A DNA stretch of 47,597 bases, taken from NCBI GenBank assembly GCA_938021675.1, contig CALIFY010000060.1:1-47597 (forward strand), read 5' to 3'. Made by a program: the position numbers and the translations under genes. The stretch comes from an uncultured Acidimicrobiales bacterium. GTDB lineage: Bacteria; Actinomycetota; Acidimicrobiia; Acidimicrobiales; SZUA-35. Below are positions 7,575 to 15,635 of the stretch, piece after piece; the first letter of the stretch is position 1; every line of letters starts with the position of its first letter. The notes beneath the pieces were generated by a model that did no database searches, was not told where the DNA came from, and worked only from the letters and a program-made list of their open reading frames with translations.

Positions 7575-9458
7575 CTACCGAGCTCGACCGATCTCGGACA
7601 GGAATTCTGCGTTGGTTTTGAAGGTTGCAAGCCGCTCGACCAGCATCTCAACGCCCGACGCTGGGCTTCCGCCTTCGTCGTTCATGCCGGCGATGACCTT
7701 TCGGAGTTTCCAGGACGCTTCGACCTCTTTGCGCTCCCGCAACAACTCTTCGTTTCGCGTCGACGAACCTGCGATATCGATGGCCGGAAAGATGCGTCGC
7801 TCAGCGAGTCGGCGGTCGAGCCGAAGCTCCATATTGCCGGTCCCCTTGAACTCCTCGAAGATTACTTCGTCCATCTTGGATCCGGTCTCGACAAGAGCGG
7901 TGGCCAGAATCGTCAACGAACCGCCCTCTTCGATATTGCGGGCTGATCCAAAAAAGCGCTTCGGCGGATACAGGGCAGCGGCGTCTACGCCACCCGAAAG
8001 TAGCCGCCCCGATCCGTTGGCCGACATGTTATGTGCCCGTGCCAATCTCGTGATCCCGTCGACGATAAGGCAGACATCGTCGCCTTGTTCGACCAACCGC
8101 TTAGCCCGTTCAATGGTCAGTTCAGCGACCGCTGTGTGTTCCTCCGGTGGACGATCGAACGTCGACGCGATGACCTCGGCGTTCTTGAGGTGACGCCGCA
8201 TATCGGTCACCTCTTCCGGTCGCTCATCTACCAGTAAGACGATCAGCGACACCTCGGGATTGTTGATCTCGATAGCTCGGGCGATGTTCTTCATGATCGA
8301 TGTCTTGCCCGCCTTAGGCGGAGACACGATCAGCCCTCGCTGCCCCTTCCCTATCGGCGACACCAGATCAATGATCCGATTCGTCATATTGAGTGGCTCA
8401 TTCTTTGTTTCAAGAACGAGCCGCTCGTCGGGGAACAATGGGGTGAGCTTGTCGAAACGCGGTCGGCCTCGGGACTCCTCGGCCGGTTTCCCATTCAGGC
8501 TGTTCAGCGAATGGAGCGCCGGGTTCTTCTCGTTTCGGTTCGCCGGGCGGGAAAATCCGGTAATTCGATCACCCTTCCGGAGCCCGTATTGGCGAACCTG
8601 CTTGACCGAGACGTAGGCATCATCGCGACTTGGCAGCGCGCCGTTCACCCGGAGGAACGCATACCCCTCGTCGCGGAGATCGAGATACCCGGTAACTTCG
8701 ATCGGCTCTGAAGTTATCGCTGGATTGCCGACATCATCGCGATCGCGCCCTCGGTTTCGGCCACGACGACGAGACCGCCGATTGTTTGGATCGACGTCTT
8801 CGTCGCTCTCTTCGCGGTCTCGCTGCCTGTCTCCGGAGGAGCCGGACTTATCGCCGCTGTTCGGCTTGTCACCCTTGGGGGGTTTTGTCGACGACTGCGA
8901 CCCATTGCCCTTTTTCGAGCCGTTGGCGTTGGTGCCTCGACCGCCACCATCGCCACCGGGGCGACCGCTGGGATTTCCGCCACGAGATCGGGAATCGGAC
9001 GGCCGACCACCCTCTTCGAGGACTTTGACCTCCCAATCAGCGAGCGGTTCCCCATCGGGACCGCTGGGATGCTTTGCCGATGATCGTTTCGATCGTCGAC
9101 CCGATGAACCGTCCGATTCAGCAGATGTGACGTCCGGCTTGTCGGGCGCCTCATCGGCCGACACCGCATCCGGTGAACCAGCCGGAGAGGAACCAGCGTC
9201 AACCGGACCGGCGTCGGTTTGGTCTCCGCTAGTGATCTCGGCGTCGGCGGAATCAATGTCCGAAGCGTTGTCATCACCGGTCGGGTCTGCTTCTGCAGCG
9301 CGGGTGGTCGCACCAGACAATTCGAGGATTTGGTCTATGAGCTCGGCCTTTCGCATCCGGGCGCTTGAGCTGCCGCCCAATGCCGAGACAATGGCCTGCA
9401 ACTCGCCCTTGTCTTTCTTTTCGAGACCTTCGCGCTCAACGATGAGTTGGTCGCTCAC
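7575..9458 (-). CDS. rho: Transcription termination factor Rho
   Basis: Rho is the hexameric RNA-dependent ATPase that ends transcription at C-rich untranslated RNA. The 627-residue protein has a Rho_N helical domain (about 1-50) and a long low-complexity insert rich in Ser, Gly, Asp and Arg (about 51-250). Then come the RNA-binding fold (PIEVTGYLDLRDEGYAFLR, 252-270) and the ATPase core with P-loop SPPKAGKT (379-386) and the Walker B region IVLLVDERPEEV. The insert is typical of actinobacterial Rho and may form condensates or bind RNA by its Arg-rich end (NRRSRRRGRNRGRDR). Start is GTG at 9458 with AGGAG seven bases before it. The 197-bp gap to thrC holds no gene. Confidence 0.96.
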   Translation of the reverse strand: MSDQLIVEREGLEKKDKGELQAIVSALGGSSSARMRKAELIDQILELSGATTRAAEADPTGDDNASDIDSADAEITSGDQTDAGPVDAGSSPAGSPDAVSADEAPDKPDVTSAESDGSSGRRSKRSSAKHPSGPDGEPLADWEVKVLEEGGRPSDSRSRGGNPSGRPGGDGGGRGTNANGSKKGNGSQSSTKPPKGDKPNSGDKSGSSGDRQRDREESDEDVDPNNRRSRRRGRNRGRDRDDVGNPAITSEPIEVTGYLDLRDEGYAFLRVNGALPSRDDAYVSVKQVRQYGLRKGDRITGFSRPANRNEKNPALHSLNSLNGKPAEESRGRPRFDKLTPLFPDERLVLETKNEPLNMTNRIIDLVSPIGKGQRGLIVSPPKAGKTSIMKNIARAIEINNPEVSLIVLLVDERPEEVTDMRRHLKNAEVIASTFDRPPEEHTAVAELTIERAKRLVEQGDDVCLIVDGITRLARAHNMSANGSGRLLSGGVDAAALYPPKRFFGSARNIEEGGSLTILATALVETGSKMDEVIFEEFKGTGNMELRLDRRLAERRIFPAIDIAGSSTRNEELLRERKEVEASWKLRKVIAGMNDEGGSPASGVEMLVERLATFKTNAEFLSEIGRAR

Positions 9459-9655
9459 GTGTCAGCTCCTGGAGGAAGAGAGTTAGGAGAACAGTTGATA
9501 GAGGAACGCCGCCGGGCGGAAGCCCGCCAAAGCCGACAGGGGCAGACAAGACGACAGCTCATGTGTCGACGCGACGTGTGCCACCCCCACGTTCTCTTCT
9601 GATAAGGCTAGCAAGGTTCTCTGACAATTGGACCGACGCCGGCAATGGGTACGGA

Positions 9656-11035
9656 TCAGCGTCGAATTTTCCGGATGGCGGCGGCCACCTCGGCCTGGTC
9701 GTTGTCTATCTTGTCGAACCGCTCCGGCAACTCGAACAGGTCGTGAAGGTGGGCCGGCAACTCGGGGTGAAATCCGACCGCCGATTCCACCGCATCGGGA
9801 AACTTCGCCGGATCGGCGGTTGCCAACGTGATCATCGGCGTGGCGGCCGGTGACCGCCGGGCCGCCTCAAGACCTACCGCGGTATGCGGATCGACAAGGC
9901 ACGACGTCGCCGCATACGTACTCGCCACTTCGGCCACGGTCCCCGCATCGTCCAACCGCTCACCGTCGAACTCGTCCAACACCGTCCGATACCAACTATC
10001 GGGAACGGTGACCCGCCCAGCCGAGCGCAACTCGACCATCAGCTCGGCAACCGCAGCACTATCTCGACCGGATGCCTCCCACAACAATCGTTCGAAATTG
10101 GAAGAGATCTGGATATCCATGCTGGGGCTCAAGGACGGCTCTACCGTGCGCGTCTCAAGGGTGCCGGTCTCAAAAAAGCGGGTTAACACATCATTGCGAT
10201 TGCTGGCCACCACCAAACGATCGACCGCCAGCCCCATCCGCTTCGCGTACCAGCCGGAGAGCACGTTGCCGAAGTTGCCGGTCGGCACCGAAAAAGAGAC
10301 CGGTTCACCATTCGGTCGCACGGCACGGGCCGCGGTCACGAAGTAGACGATCTGACACATCACTCGGGCCCAGTTGATCGAGTTGACCGCAGCGAGGCCA
10401 ACCTCGGCCCGGAACTCTGCGTCGGCAAACGCCCCCTTCACCAGGTCTTGGCAGTCATCGAACGTTCCGGCAACCGCCAGATTGTGAACGTTGGCCGCGG
10501 TGACGGTTGTCATCTGTCTCCGCTGGACGGCCGATACCCGGTCGTGAGGATGAAGAATTACCACCTCGATGTTCTCGCGGCCAGCGAGGGCGTTAATAGC
10601 CGCCGAACCGGTATCGCCGGAGGTCGCGCCGAGCACCGTTACCCGCTCCTGACGCCTCGCGAGTTCGGCGTCCAGCAGCCGCGCCACCACCTGGAGGGCG
10701 ATGTCTTTGAAGGCCAGCGTCGGCCCTCGGGTCAGATCGAGTAGATACTGGCCGTCTTCCAGTTCGACGACCGGGCACACATCGGGGTGACCGAAGACAC
10801 CGTAGGCCTCCTCGACGATTGCTCCGAGCTCGACCTCGTCGAACGACCCGGCGACATAGGGCGCCAGGATGGCGGTCGCCGCCTCGGGGTATGGCATGTC
10901 GGCCGTAATTGTTGGCAACGGCGGAATCTCGGTCGGGCAGTAGAGGCCGCCGTCGGTAGCCAAACCGGCGAGCAGCACATCGGCAAAACCAAGTTCGGCA
11001 GCGTCGCCGCGCGTCGAGACATAGGTCAGGGGCAT
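9656..11035 (-). CDS. thrC: Threonine synthase
   Basis: ThrC converts O-phosphohomoserine to threonine with pyridoxal phosphate. The protein has the N-terminal Y(V)STRG start and the PLP-lysine motif LTRGPTLAFKD (Lys110). It continues with GATSGDTGSAAI and FSVPTGNFGNVLSG, both typical of the long (E. coli/fungal-like) class. I chose the ATG at 11035 (MPLTYVSTRG) because it lies one base after the hom stop codon TAG. A frame extension to 11086 would lie inside hom. The tight junction implies translational coupling. thrB, which supplies the substrate and usually follows thrC in this block, is not present here. Confidence 0.95.
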   Translation of the reverse strand: MPLTYVSTRGDAAELGFADVLLAGLATDGGLYCPTEIPPLPTITADMPYPEAATAILAPYVAGSFDEVELGAIVEEAYGVFGHPDVCPVVELEDGQYLLDLTRGPTLAFKDIALQVVARLLDAELARRQERVTVLGATSGDTGSAAINALAGRENIEVVILHPHDRVSAVQRRQMTTVTAANVHNLAVAGTFDDCQDLVKGAFADAEFRAEVGLAAVNSINWARVMCQIVYFVTAARAVRPNGEPVSFSVPTGNFGNVLSGWYAKRMGLAVDRLVVASNRNDVLTRFFETGTLETRTVEPSLSPSMDIQISSNFERLLWEASGRDSAAVAELMVELRSAGRVTVPDSWYRTVLDEFDGERLDDAGTVAEVASTYAATSCLVDPHTAVGLEAARRSPAATPMITLATADPAKFPDAVESAVGFHPELPAHLHDLFELPERFDKIDNDQAEVAAAIRKIRR

Positions 11036-11036
11036 G

Positions 11037-12374
11037 CTAAGAACCGATGACCCGGAGCACGCTGTTGACATCGCAGACGTCGTCAAGACGCCGAAGGTCT
11101 ACCAAGGTGGCTTGCATGTCGCGCTCAAGAGCGGTGTGGGTAATGAGCGCCACCCTGGCCTGATCGCCGTCCTCGTTGGGCACCGCCTCCTGTTGCTGCA
11201 TCGTCTTAATCGAGATGTCGTGCGTGGCCAACACACCGGCGACCGCCGACATGACCCCGGGGTTGTCCTCCACGGTCAACCCGATGTAGTAGGCGCTTTC
11301 CAGGGCGTCGATAGACCGAATTCGGGCCCGGGGGCCAGAGGGAACCGGATGGAACGTGTGACGCCGTAGGTTCAGCGACGCGTCGACAAGGTCACCGAGT
11401 ACCGCGCTCGCCGTCGGAAGCCCACCGGCGCCTTGGCCGTAGAACATCAGCTCCCCGCAAGCCTGCCCCTCGACGAACACCGCGTTGAAACTGCCTCGAA
11501 CCGAAGCGAGCGGATGATCGTTTGGCACCATGGCCGGGTAGACCCGGACACCGATCTCGCTCCCTTCCCCGTCTGCGACATCTTGAAGCTCGGCGATAGC
11601 GAGCAGCTTGATCGTGTACGAGAACTGCCGGGCGAACTCGATATCACCCTGGGTGATAGCTCCAATACCCTCGTGGTAGACATCGCCGGCTACGACCTGC
11701 GCCCCGAAGGCGATCGAGGCCATGATCGCCGCCTTCGCTCCGGCGTCGAAACCTCCGACGTCGGCGGTCGGGTCGCGTTCGGCATAGCCCAGCCGCTGAG
11801 CCTCGGAGAGCGCATCGGCGTAGGACACGCCATCATCGGCCATCCTGGTGAGGATGTAGTTCGTCGTGCCGTTGACGATGCCCATTACCCGTCGGACGTC
11901 TTCGCCGAGCAGCGACTCGCGCAACGGCCGAACGATCGGGACCGCGCCGGCTGCTGCCGCCTCGAACAGCAGGTCGACCCCATTGGCCGCCGCCGCCTCA
12001 TACAGTTCAGCGCCGACGTTTGCCAACAGTTCTTTGTTGGCGGTGATGACCGGCTTTCCGGATTTGAGGGCCGCCAGTATCAGCGATCGAGCGGGTTCGA
12101 TTCCGCCGATCACCTCGACGATTACGTCGATCGACGGGTCGGTGACCAACGCCTCAGCATCGGTGGTCAACATCGAGTCGTCGAGGTCGAGACCGCGATC
12201 CTTGCTGCTGCTACGGACCGCGATGGCTGCCAGTTCGAGCCGCAACCCGGACCCGGCTTCGATGGTCGGGCCTCGCTCGTTGATCAGTCCGACAAGCTTC
12301 GTTCCGACGATGCCGCAGCCGAGCAGCCCGACCCGCACCGATTCCGTCTGCTCAGTATTCGATGTTGAACTCAC
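11037..12374 (-). CDS. hom: Homoserine dehydrogenase
   Basis: This NAD(P)H enzyme reduces aspartate semialdehyde to homoserine, the branch point to threonine and methionine. It has the Rossmann motif VGLLGCGIVGTKL (about 15-27), the catalytic domain with EAAAAGAVPIVRPLRESL, NGTTNYILTRM and GYAERDPTADVGGFDAGAKA, and a C-terminal ACT-type regulatory domain (from about 345, DNPGVMSAVAGVLATHDISIKTM). The ACT domain implies allosteric feedback, typically by threonine. The start is GTG at 12374, inside the last 23 bases of the upstream PQ-loop gene. A later start is possible, but the Rossmann fold begins by residue 15. thrC follows after one base. Confidence 0.96.
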   Translation of the reverse strand: MSSTSNTEQTESVRVGLLGCGIVGTKLVGLINERGPTIEAGSGLRLELAAIAVRSSSKDRGLDLDDSMLTTDAEALVTDPSIDVIVEVIGGIEPARSLILAALKSGKPVITANKELLANVGAELYEAAAANGVDLLFEAAAAGAVPIVRPLRESLLGEDVRRVMGIVNGTTNYILTRMADDGVSYADALSEAQRLGYAERDPTADVGGFDAGAKAAIMASIAFGAQVVAGDVYHEGIGAITQGDIEFARQFSYTIKLLAIAELQDVADGEGSEIGVRVYPAMVPNDHPLASVRGSFNAVFVEGQACGELMFYGQGAGGLPTASAVLGDLVDASLNLRRHTFHPVPSGPRARIRSIDALESAYYIGLTVEDNPGVMSAVAGVLATHDISIKTMQQQEAVPNEDGDQARVALITHTALERDMQATLVDLRRLDDVCDVNSVLRVIGS

Positions 12375-13077
12375 CTCGTGAACTGTATTCGGTCAGGTGG
12401 TGGCTCCCCGCCCGTTTTCTCCTCAGCGGTGTCGGCCGACGGAGAATCGCCGACCGGGGCTGCGCTTCCCCCTTCGGCCACGGAGAGCCAGGACGTCGGG
12501 CCGATGCCAGCCGCCACAAGATGACGAGAGCCATCAGCGACCCTCCTCCTCCACCTATGACGAGGGCTGGATCGCCGACCACCCAGCCGTAGACGAACCA
12601 GACGTTGGCCTCCAATAAGGCGAGCGACCAGGTGGCTGGGGAGATACCACCAACTCGGCTCGACCTGATGGCGGTGATCGCCGCCGGGACAAACTGCACG
12701 CCGTAGCTCAGCCCGATGGCCAGACCGGCGGCCCACCAACCGCCGGCTAAAAGAACGACGAGGGGAACGATACCGATGGCCACCCCACCCCGAACCACAT
12801 CGGTCAACGCGGCGGCGCCGGCCAGCCGCCCAACCTGAGCAGCCATGACCGAATAGAGAGCGAACCCCCCGATCGAGACTGGAACGATGGCCCACAGGCC
12901 GCCGTGCAGGGCATACATCGTCCACCACAAATTCAAGATCACCCCGACCCCGATCCCGACGCCGGAGACCCCATCGACCAGCCGCCGACGGTGAAGACGG
13001 ACGACCTGCGGCACGATCATGCCGACACCGGCCAAGGTGGCCAGCACCACAGCGGCCGAGAGCAAGAACGAAAACAC
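12352..13077 (-). CDS. Seven-helix PQ-loop (SWEET-like) membrane protein
   Basis: This is a membrane protein with two PQ-loop-type units. Hydrophobic segments can be placed near residues 3-25, 40-62, 63-83, 95-115, 118-138, 145-167 and 170-190, giving seven helices. The first unit carries GMIVPQVVRLHRRRLVDGVS, the classical Pro-Gln turn after helix 1. The matching turn in the second unit reads QFVPAAITAIRSSRVGGIS, with PA in place of PQ. This arrangement resembles full-length SWEET and KDEL/cystinosin-type proteins more than the three-helix bacterial SemiSWEETs. The substrate is unknown. About 45 C-terminal residues are polar and basic. The gene overlaps hom by 23 nt and diverges from the CGNR gene across two palindromes. 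The fold is moderately sure. Confidence 0.75.
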   Translation of the reverse strand: MFSFLLSAAVVLATLAGVGMIVPQVVRLHRRRLVDGVSGVGIGVGVILNLWWTMYALHGGLWAIVPVSIGGFALYSVMAAQVGRLAGAAALTDVVRGGVAIGIVPLVVLLAGGWWAAGLAIGLSYGVQFVPAAITAIRSSRVGGISPATWSLALLEANVWFVYGWVVGDPALVIGGGGGSLMALVILWRLASARRPGSPWPKGEAQPRSAILRRPTPLRRKRAGSHHLTEYSSRGEFNIEY

Positions 13078-13110
13078 GAGGTGACCTCCTCAACACGCGG
13101 ACCGACCCGG

Positions 13111-13138
13111 TAAGGACTTAATGGATTTTAAATCCTTA
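13111..13138. promoter_or_regulatory. Imperfect palindrome, candidate operator 1
   Basis: TAAGGAcTTAA and TTAAaTCCTTA form arms matching at 10 of 11 positions around a 6-nt centre. The site lies in the 130-bp gap between the divergent PQ-loop and CGNR genes, 33 bp from the PQ-loop start. It is AT-rich within GC-rich DNA, as expected of a promoter or operator. Confidence 0.5.
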
Positions 13139-13143
13139 CTTTG

Positions 13144-13179
13144 GTGGTAATGTTCTAACATGGTTTAGACCATTACCAC
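13144..13179. promoter_or_regulatory. 36-bp palindrome, candidate operator 2
   Basis: GTGGTAATG and CATTACCAC are perfect 9-bp outer arms. After one mismatch, TCTAA and TTAGA continue the dyad around a 6-nt centre, so 14 of 15 positions match. It ends 28 bp before the CGNR start codon and is a good candidate for a dimeric regulator site, possibly autoregulation. Confidence 0.55.
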
Positions 13180-13207
13180 AACCTCCGATAGGCGATATGG
13201 TGGATCT

Positions 13208-13792
13208 ATGCACATGGCATCGGTCACCCAATCGGAGACCCGACTCACCATCGAGACCATGGTCAAGCTGGCTAACGCCCTGGGCAACGGCGACCTCGAC
13301 ACGACCCGAGACACCCTGGTCGATGCTGGATTCAGCGGTGCCGAAGAAGCATCGGCGGCATCGGTCCACCGGGTAACCGAGCGCATGGTGGCCATCCTCC
13401 CCCTAATGACAGAGCTCCCAGACCTCGACGTCACCGCCGCCGCTCGCACAATCAATAAGCACCTGACCACGCTCCCGATCTCACCGGCCATCGTCGATCA
13501 CGGTGGCGTCGGACCTCACCTCCATTGGACACCGGCAGCCGCCACCTTCGACGACCAAGTACTGGCCGACGTGTTGATGTCGTTGGCCCACGAACTCTGC
13601 GACAACGGCACAGACCGATTCGGGCGTTGTGCCGCCACCGACTGCGACGACCTCTTCTATGACGGCACCCGCAACCGGTCGAGGCGCTTTTGTGTTAACC
13701 CCCGCTGTGCCAGCCGCACCCACACCGCCGACCATCGGGCCAGGCGCCGCGCCAACGACGGCGGATCTTCTCCAAAAAGCGGAACCCCATGA
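13208..13792 (+). CDS. CGNR zinc-finger regulator-like protein
   Basis: A 194-residue protein of the ABATE/CGNR type, likely a DNA-binding transcription regulator. The N-terminal two thirds resemble the ABATE-like ligand-binding region (ETMVKLANALGNGDL onward). The C-terminal finger reads RFGRCAATDCDDLFYDGTRNRSRRFCVNPRCASRTHTADHRARR. The four cysteines, the F-x-D-x-(S/T)RN-xSRRxC core and the basic tail match the family. The eponymous CGNR is here CASR. The start ATG at 13208 has GGTGGA just upstream; an ATG two codons later is an alternative. The DinB-like gene overlaps the stop by 4 nt (ATGA). The two palindromes upstream suggest self-regulation or control of the divergent PQ-loop gene. Confidence 0.82.
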   Translation: MHMASVTQSETRLTIETMVKLANALGNGDLDTTRDTLVDAGFSGAEEASAASVHRVTERMVAILPLMTELPDLDVTAAARTINKHLTTLPISPAIVDHGGVGPHLHWTPAAATFDDQVLADVLMSLAHELCDNGTDRFGRCAATDCDDLFYDGTRNRSRRFCVNPRCASRTHTADHRARRRANDGGSSPKSGTP

Positions 13793-14325
13793 CCACCGAC
13801 CCCGTCGCATCGGCACTCGATTCGGCCGCTCAAGCAAAAACGCAGCTCCTCCACCGTCTCGACGGTCTCTCCGATAACGAATACCAATGGGAACCGGCGC
13901 CCGGATGTTGGTCGATCCGCGATATCGACGGAACCTGGGTGGCCGAACTCGACCCGGCTCGCCCCGAACCCGGCCCCATCACCACGATCGCCTGGCGTCT
14001 CTGGCACCTGGCCGTCGACTGCATGGACTCCTACTCCGCCCGGATATTGGGTGCATCGGGTTCGGGTTTACCAGATGACCAGTTCGTGGGCACGGCGGCA
14101 GAAGCCATCACCGTTCTCGACACATCGATCGATCACTTCGTCTCCGGTATGGCATCGATGGGCGACGATATCTGGCTGGCACTCGGAGCCGATTGGGGGT
14201 CGCACGCCGACCGAACAGGCTTCGATTTGCTGCTTCACGCCAACCGGGAACTCATGCATCACGGGGCCGAGATCGCGCTGCTACGAGACCTCTACCGGGC
14301 GCTGGCGATCAACCAAGATCGGTGA
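13789..14325 (+). CDS. DinB-superfamily protein
   Basis: A 178-residue four-helix-bundle protein of the DinB/YfiT type, a group that includes metal-dependent thiol transferases and many proteins of unknown role. The bundle begins with LDSAAQAKTQLLHRLDGLSDNEYQWEP, followed by WSIRDI. Potential metal ligands are His in TIAWRLWHLAVDC and the HHGAEIALLRDLYR motif near the end, where metal-binding His residues normally sit. It overlaps the CGNR gene by 4 nt (ATGA), so the two are probably co-translated. The 3' end overlaps the convergent lysA by 17 nt. The biochemical activity is not predictable from sequence alone. Confidence 0.8.
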   Translation: MTTDPVASALDSAAQAKTQLLHRLDGLSDNEYQWEPAPGCWSIRDIDGTWVAELDPARPEPGPITTIAWRLWHLAVDCMDSYSARILGASGSGLPDDQFVGTAAEAITVLDTSIDHFVSGMASMGDDIWLALGADWGSHADRTGFDLLLHANRELMHHGAEIALLRDLYRALAINQDR

Positions 14326-15589
14326 GCAACAGATCGTCGAACGTCTCGCGGCGCACGACCAGGCGGGCGTCGCCATCGCGGCAGAACACGACCGCGGGGC
14401 GAAGAATCTTGTTGTAATTCGACCCCATCGAATGGCCATATGCCCCGGTGACCGGGGTCGCCAGGTAGTCACCGACCACCAGATCCGACGGGACGGCAGC
14501 TTCCCGAACAAGAAGATCTCCCGATTCGCAGTGCTTGCCTACGACGCGAACGGTCTTGCCTCTTGGCGCGGCGACCGCCCGCGGCAAAAACGTCTCGTAG
14601 CCCGAGCCGTACAGCACCGGTCGAGGGTTATCACTCATTCCGCCGTCGACGGCGACATAGTTCCGGATGCCCGGCAGCTCCTTCATCGTGCCAACCGTGT
14701 ACACCGTGATTGCCGCCGCGGCGGCAATCGACCGGCCCGGTTCAATTCCGAGTTTCGCCGTCAGCCCGGCGTCTGCTGCAGCCCGGGTGATGATGGCCGA
14801 CCACTGAGCGATCGTCGGCGCTTCCTCCCCCTCGACGTATGGGACGCCGAGGCCACCACCGACCACCAACTCGGGAAGCTCGAACGGGAGGGCAAACCGG
14901 CCAACAGCAGCCACCGCAGCGGCAAAAGAATCGACCCGGAACACCTGTGACCCGATGTGGGCGTGCAGACCGAACAACTCGACCGCGGGCGAGGCCTGAG
15001 CCTTTTCGACCGCGGCGGTGGCGGCCCCCGTCGAAACGGTGAACCCAAACTTGGAATCGTCCTGCCCGGTTGCGATGTAGTCGTGAGTCTCCGCCTTGAT
15101 CCCCGGGGTGATCCGTAACAGGATCGGGGCAACCTGGCCATCGGTTCCGTACAGGGCTTCCAGACGCGATAGCTCATCAAAACTGTCGACCACGATCCGG
15201 CCGACACCGAGATCGCGGGCCATTTGTAACTCCGCAACCGACTTGTTGTTCCCGTGGAATACCAACCGGTCGGCAGGCACGCCAGCTTGGAGGCACACAT
15301 GCAACTCGCCACCGGTGGCCACATCGAGGCCCATCCCCTCCTCGTAAGCCAAGCGGGCCATGGCCCGACACAAGAACGCCTTTGTGGCATAGGTCGCTCC
15401 CGAACCGAACGCGGCGACCGCTTCGCGGCAACGGGCCCGAAGGTGGTCCTCGTCATAAATAAACAGTGGCGTGCCAAATTCGGCGGCCAAGGCTAGTACG
15501 TCGCACCCGGCTATCGACAGGTGACCATCGTCGCCGACCGCTGAATTGTCGGGAAGAAGGTGCCAGGGAACAGGAGTACCGTCGGTCAT
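14309..15589 (-). CDS. lysA: Diaminopimelate decarboxylase
   Basis: LysA makes lysine from meso-diaminopimelate using pyridoxal phosphate. Visible motifs are the PLP lysine in GATYATKAFLC (Lys70), HGNNKS, the phosphate-binding ELVVGGGLGVPY, the substrate-binding VAVDGGMSDNPRPVLYGS and the active-site Cys of VVGKHCESGDLL. The length (426 aa from the ATG at 15589, MTDGTPVPWHLLP) suits the family. The frame stays open upstream to 15703, but that extension is low-complexity and overlaps the sugar-kinase gene. The stop overlaps the DinB-like gene tail to tail. The gene lies 46 bp downstream of the sugar kinase. Confidence 0.95.
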   Translation of the reverse strand: MTDGTPVPWHLLPDNSAVGDDGHLSIAGCDVLALAAEFGTPLFIYDEDHLRARCREAVAAFGSGATYATKAFLCRAMARLAYEEGMGLDVATGGELHVCLQAGVPADRLVFHGNNKSVAELQMARDLGVGRIVVDSFDELSRLEALYGTDGQVAPILLRITPGIKAETHDYIATGQDDSKFGFTVSTGAATAAVEKAQASPAVELFGLHAHIGSQVFRVDSFAAAVAAVGRFALPFELPELVVGGGLGVPYVEGEEAPTIAQWSAIITRAAADAGLTAKLGIEPGRSIAAAAAITVYTVGTMKELPGIRNYVAVDGGMSDNPRPVLYGSGYETFLPRAVAAPRGKTVRVVGKHCESGDLLVREAAVPSDLVVGDYLATPVTGAYGHSMGSNYNKILRPAVVFCRDGDARLVVRRETFDDLLLTDLG

Positions 15590-15635
15590 CGACGCCAAGC
15601 GTACTGAAGGTTCGAGAAATCTCCCTAGACCGAGG

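Noticed and set aside
8725-9486. 253-codon open frame opposite the Rho insert
   Set aside because: It mirrors the repetitive Ser/Gly/Arg-coding part of rho and is itself low complexity.
11433-12368. 311-codon open frame on the plus strand
   Set aside because: Antisense to hom, whose Rossmann and ACT features are unambiguous.
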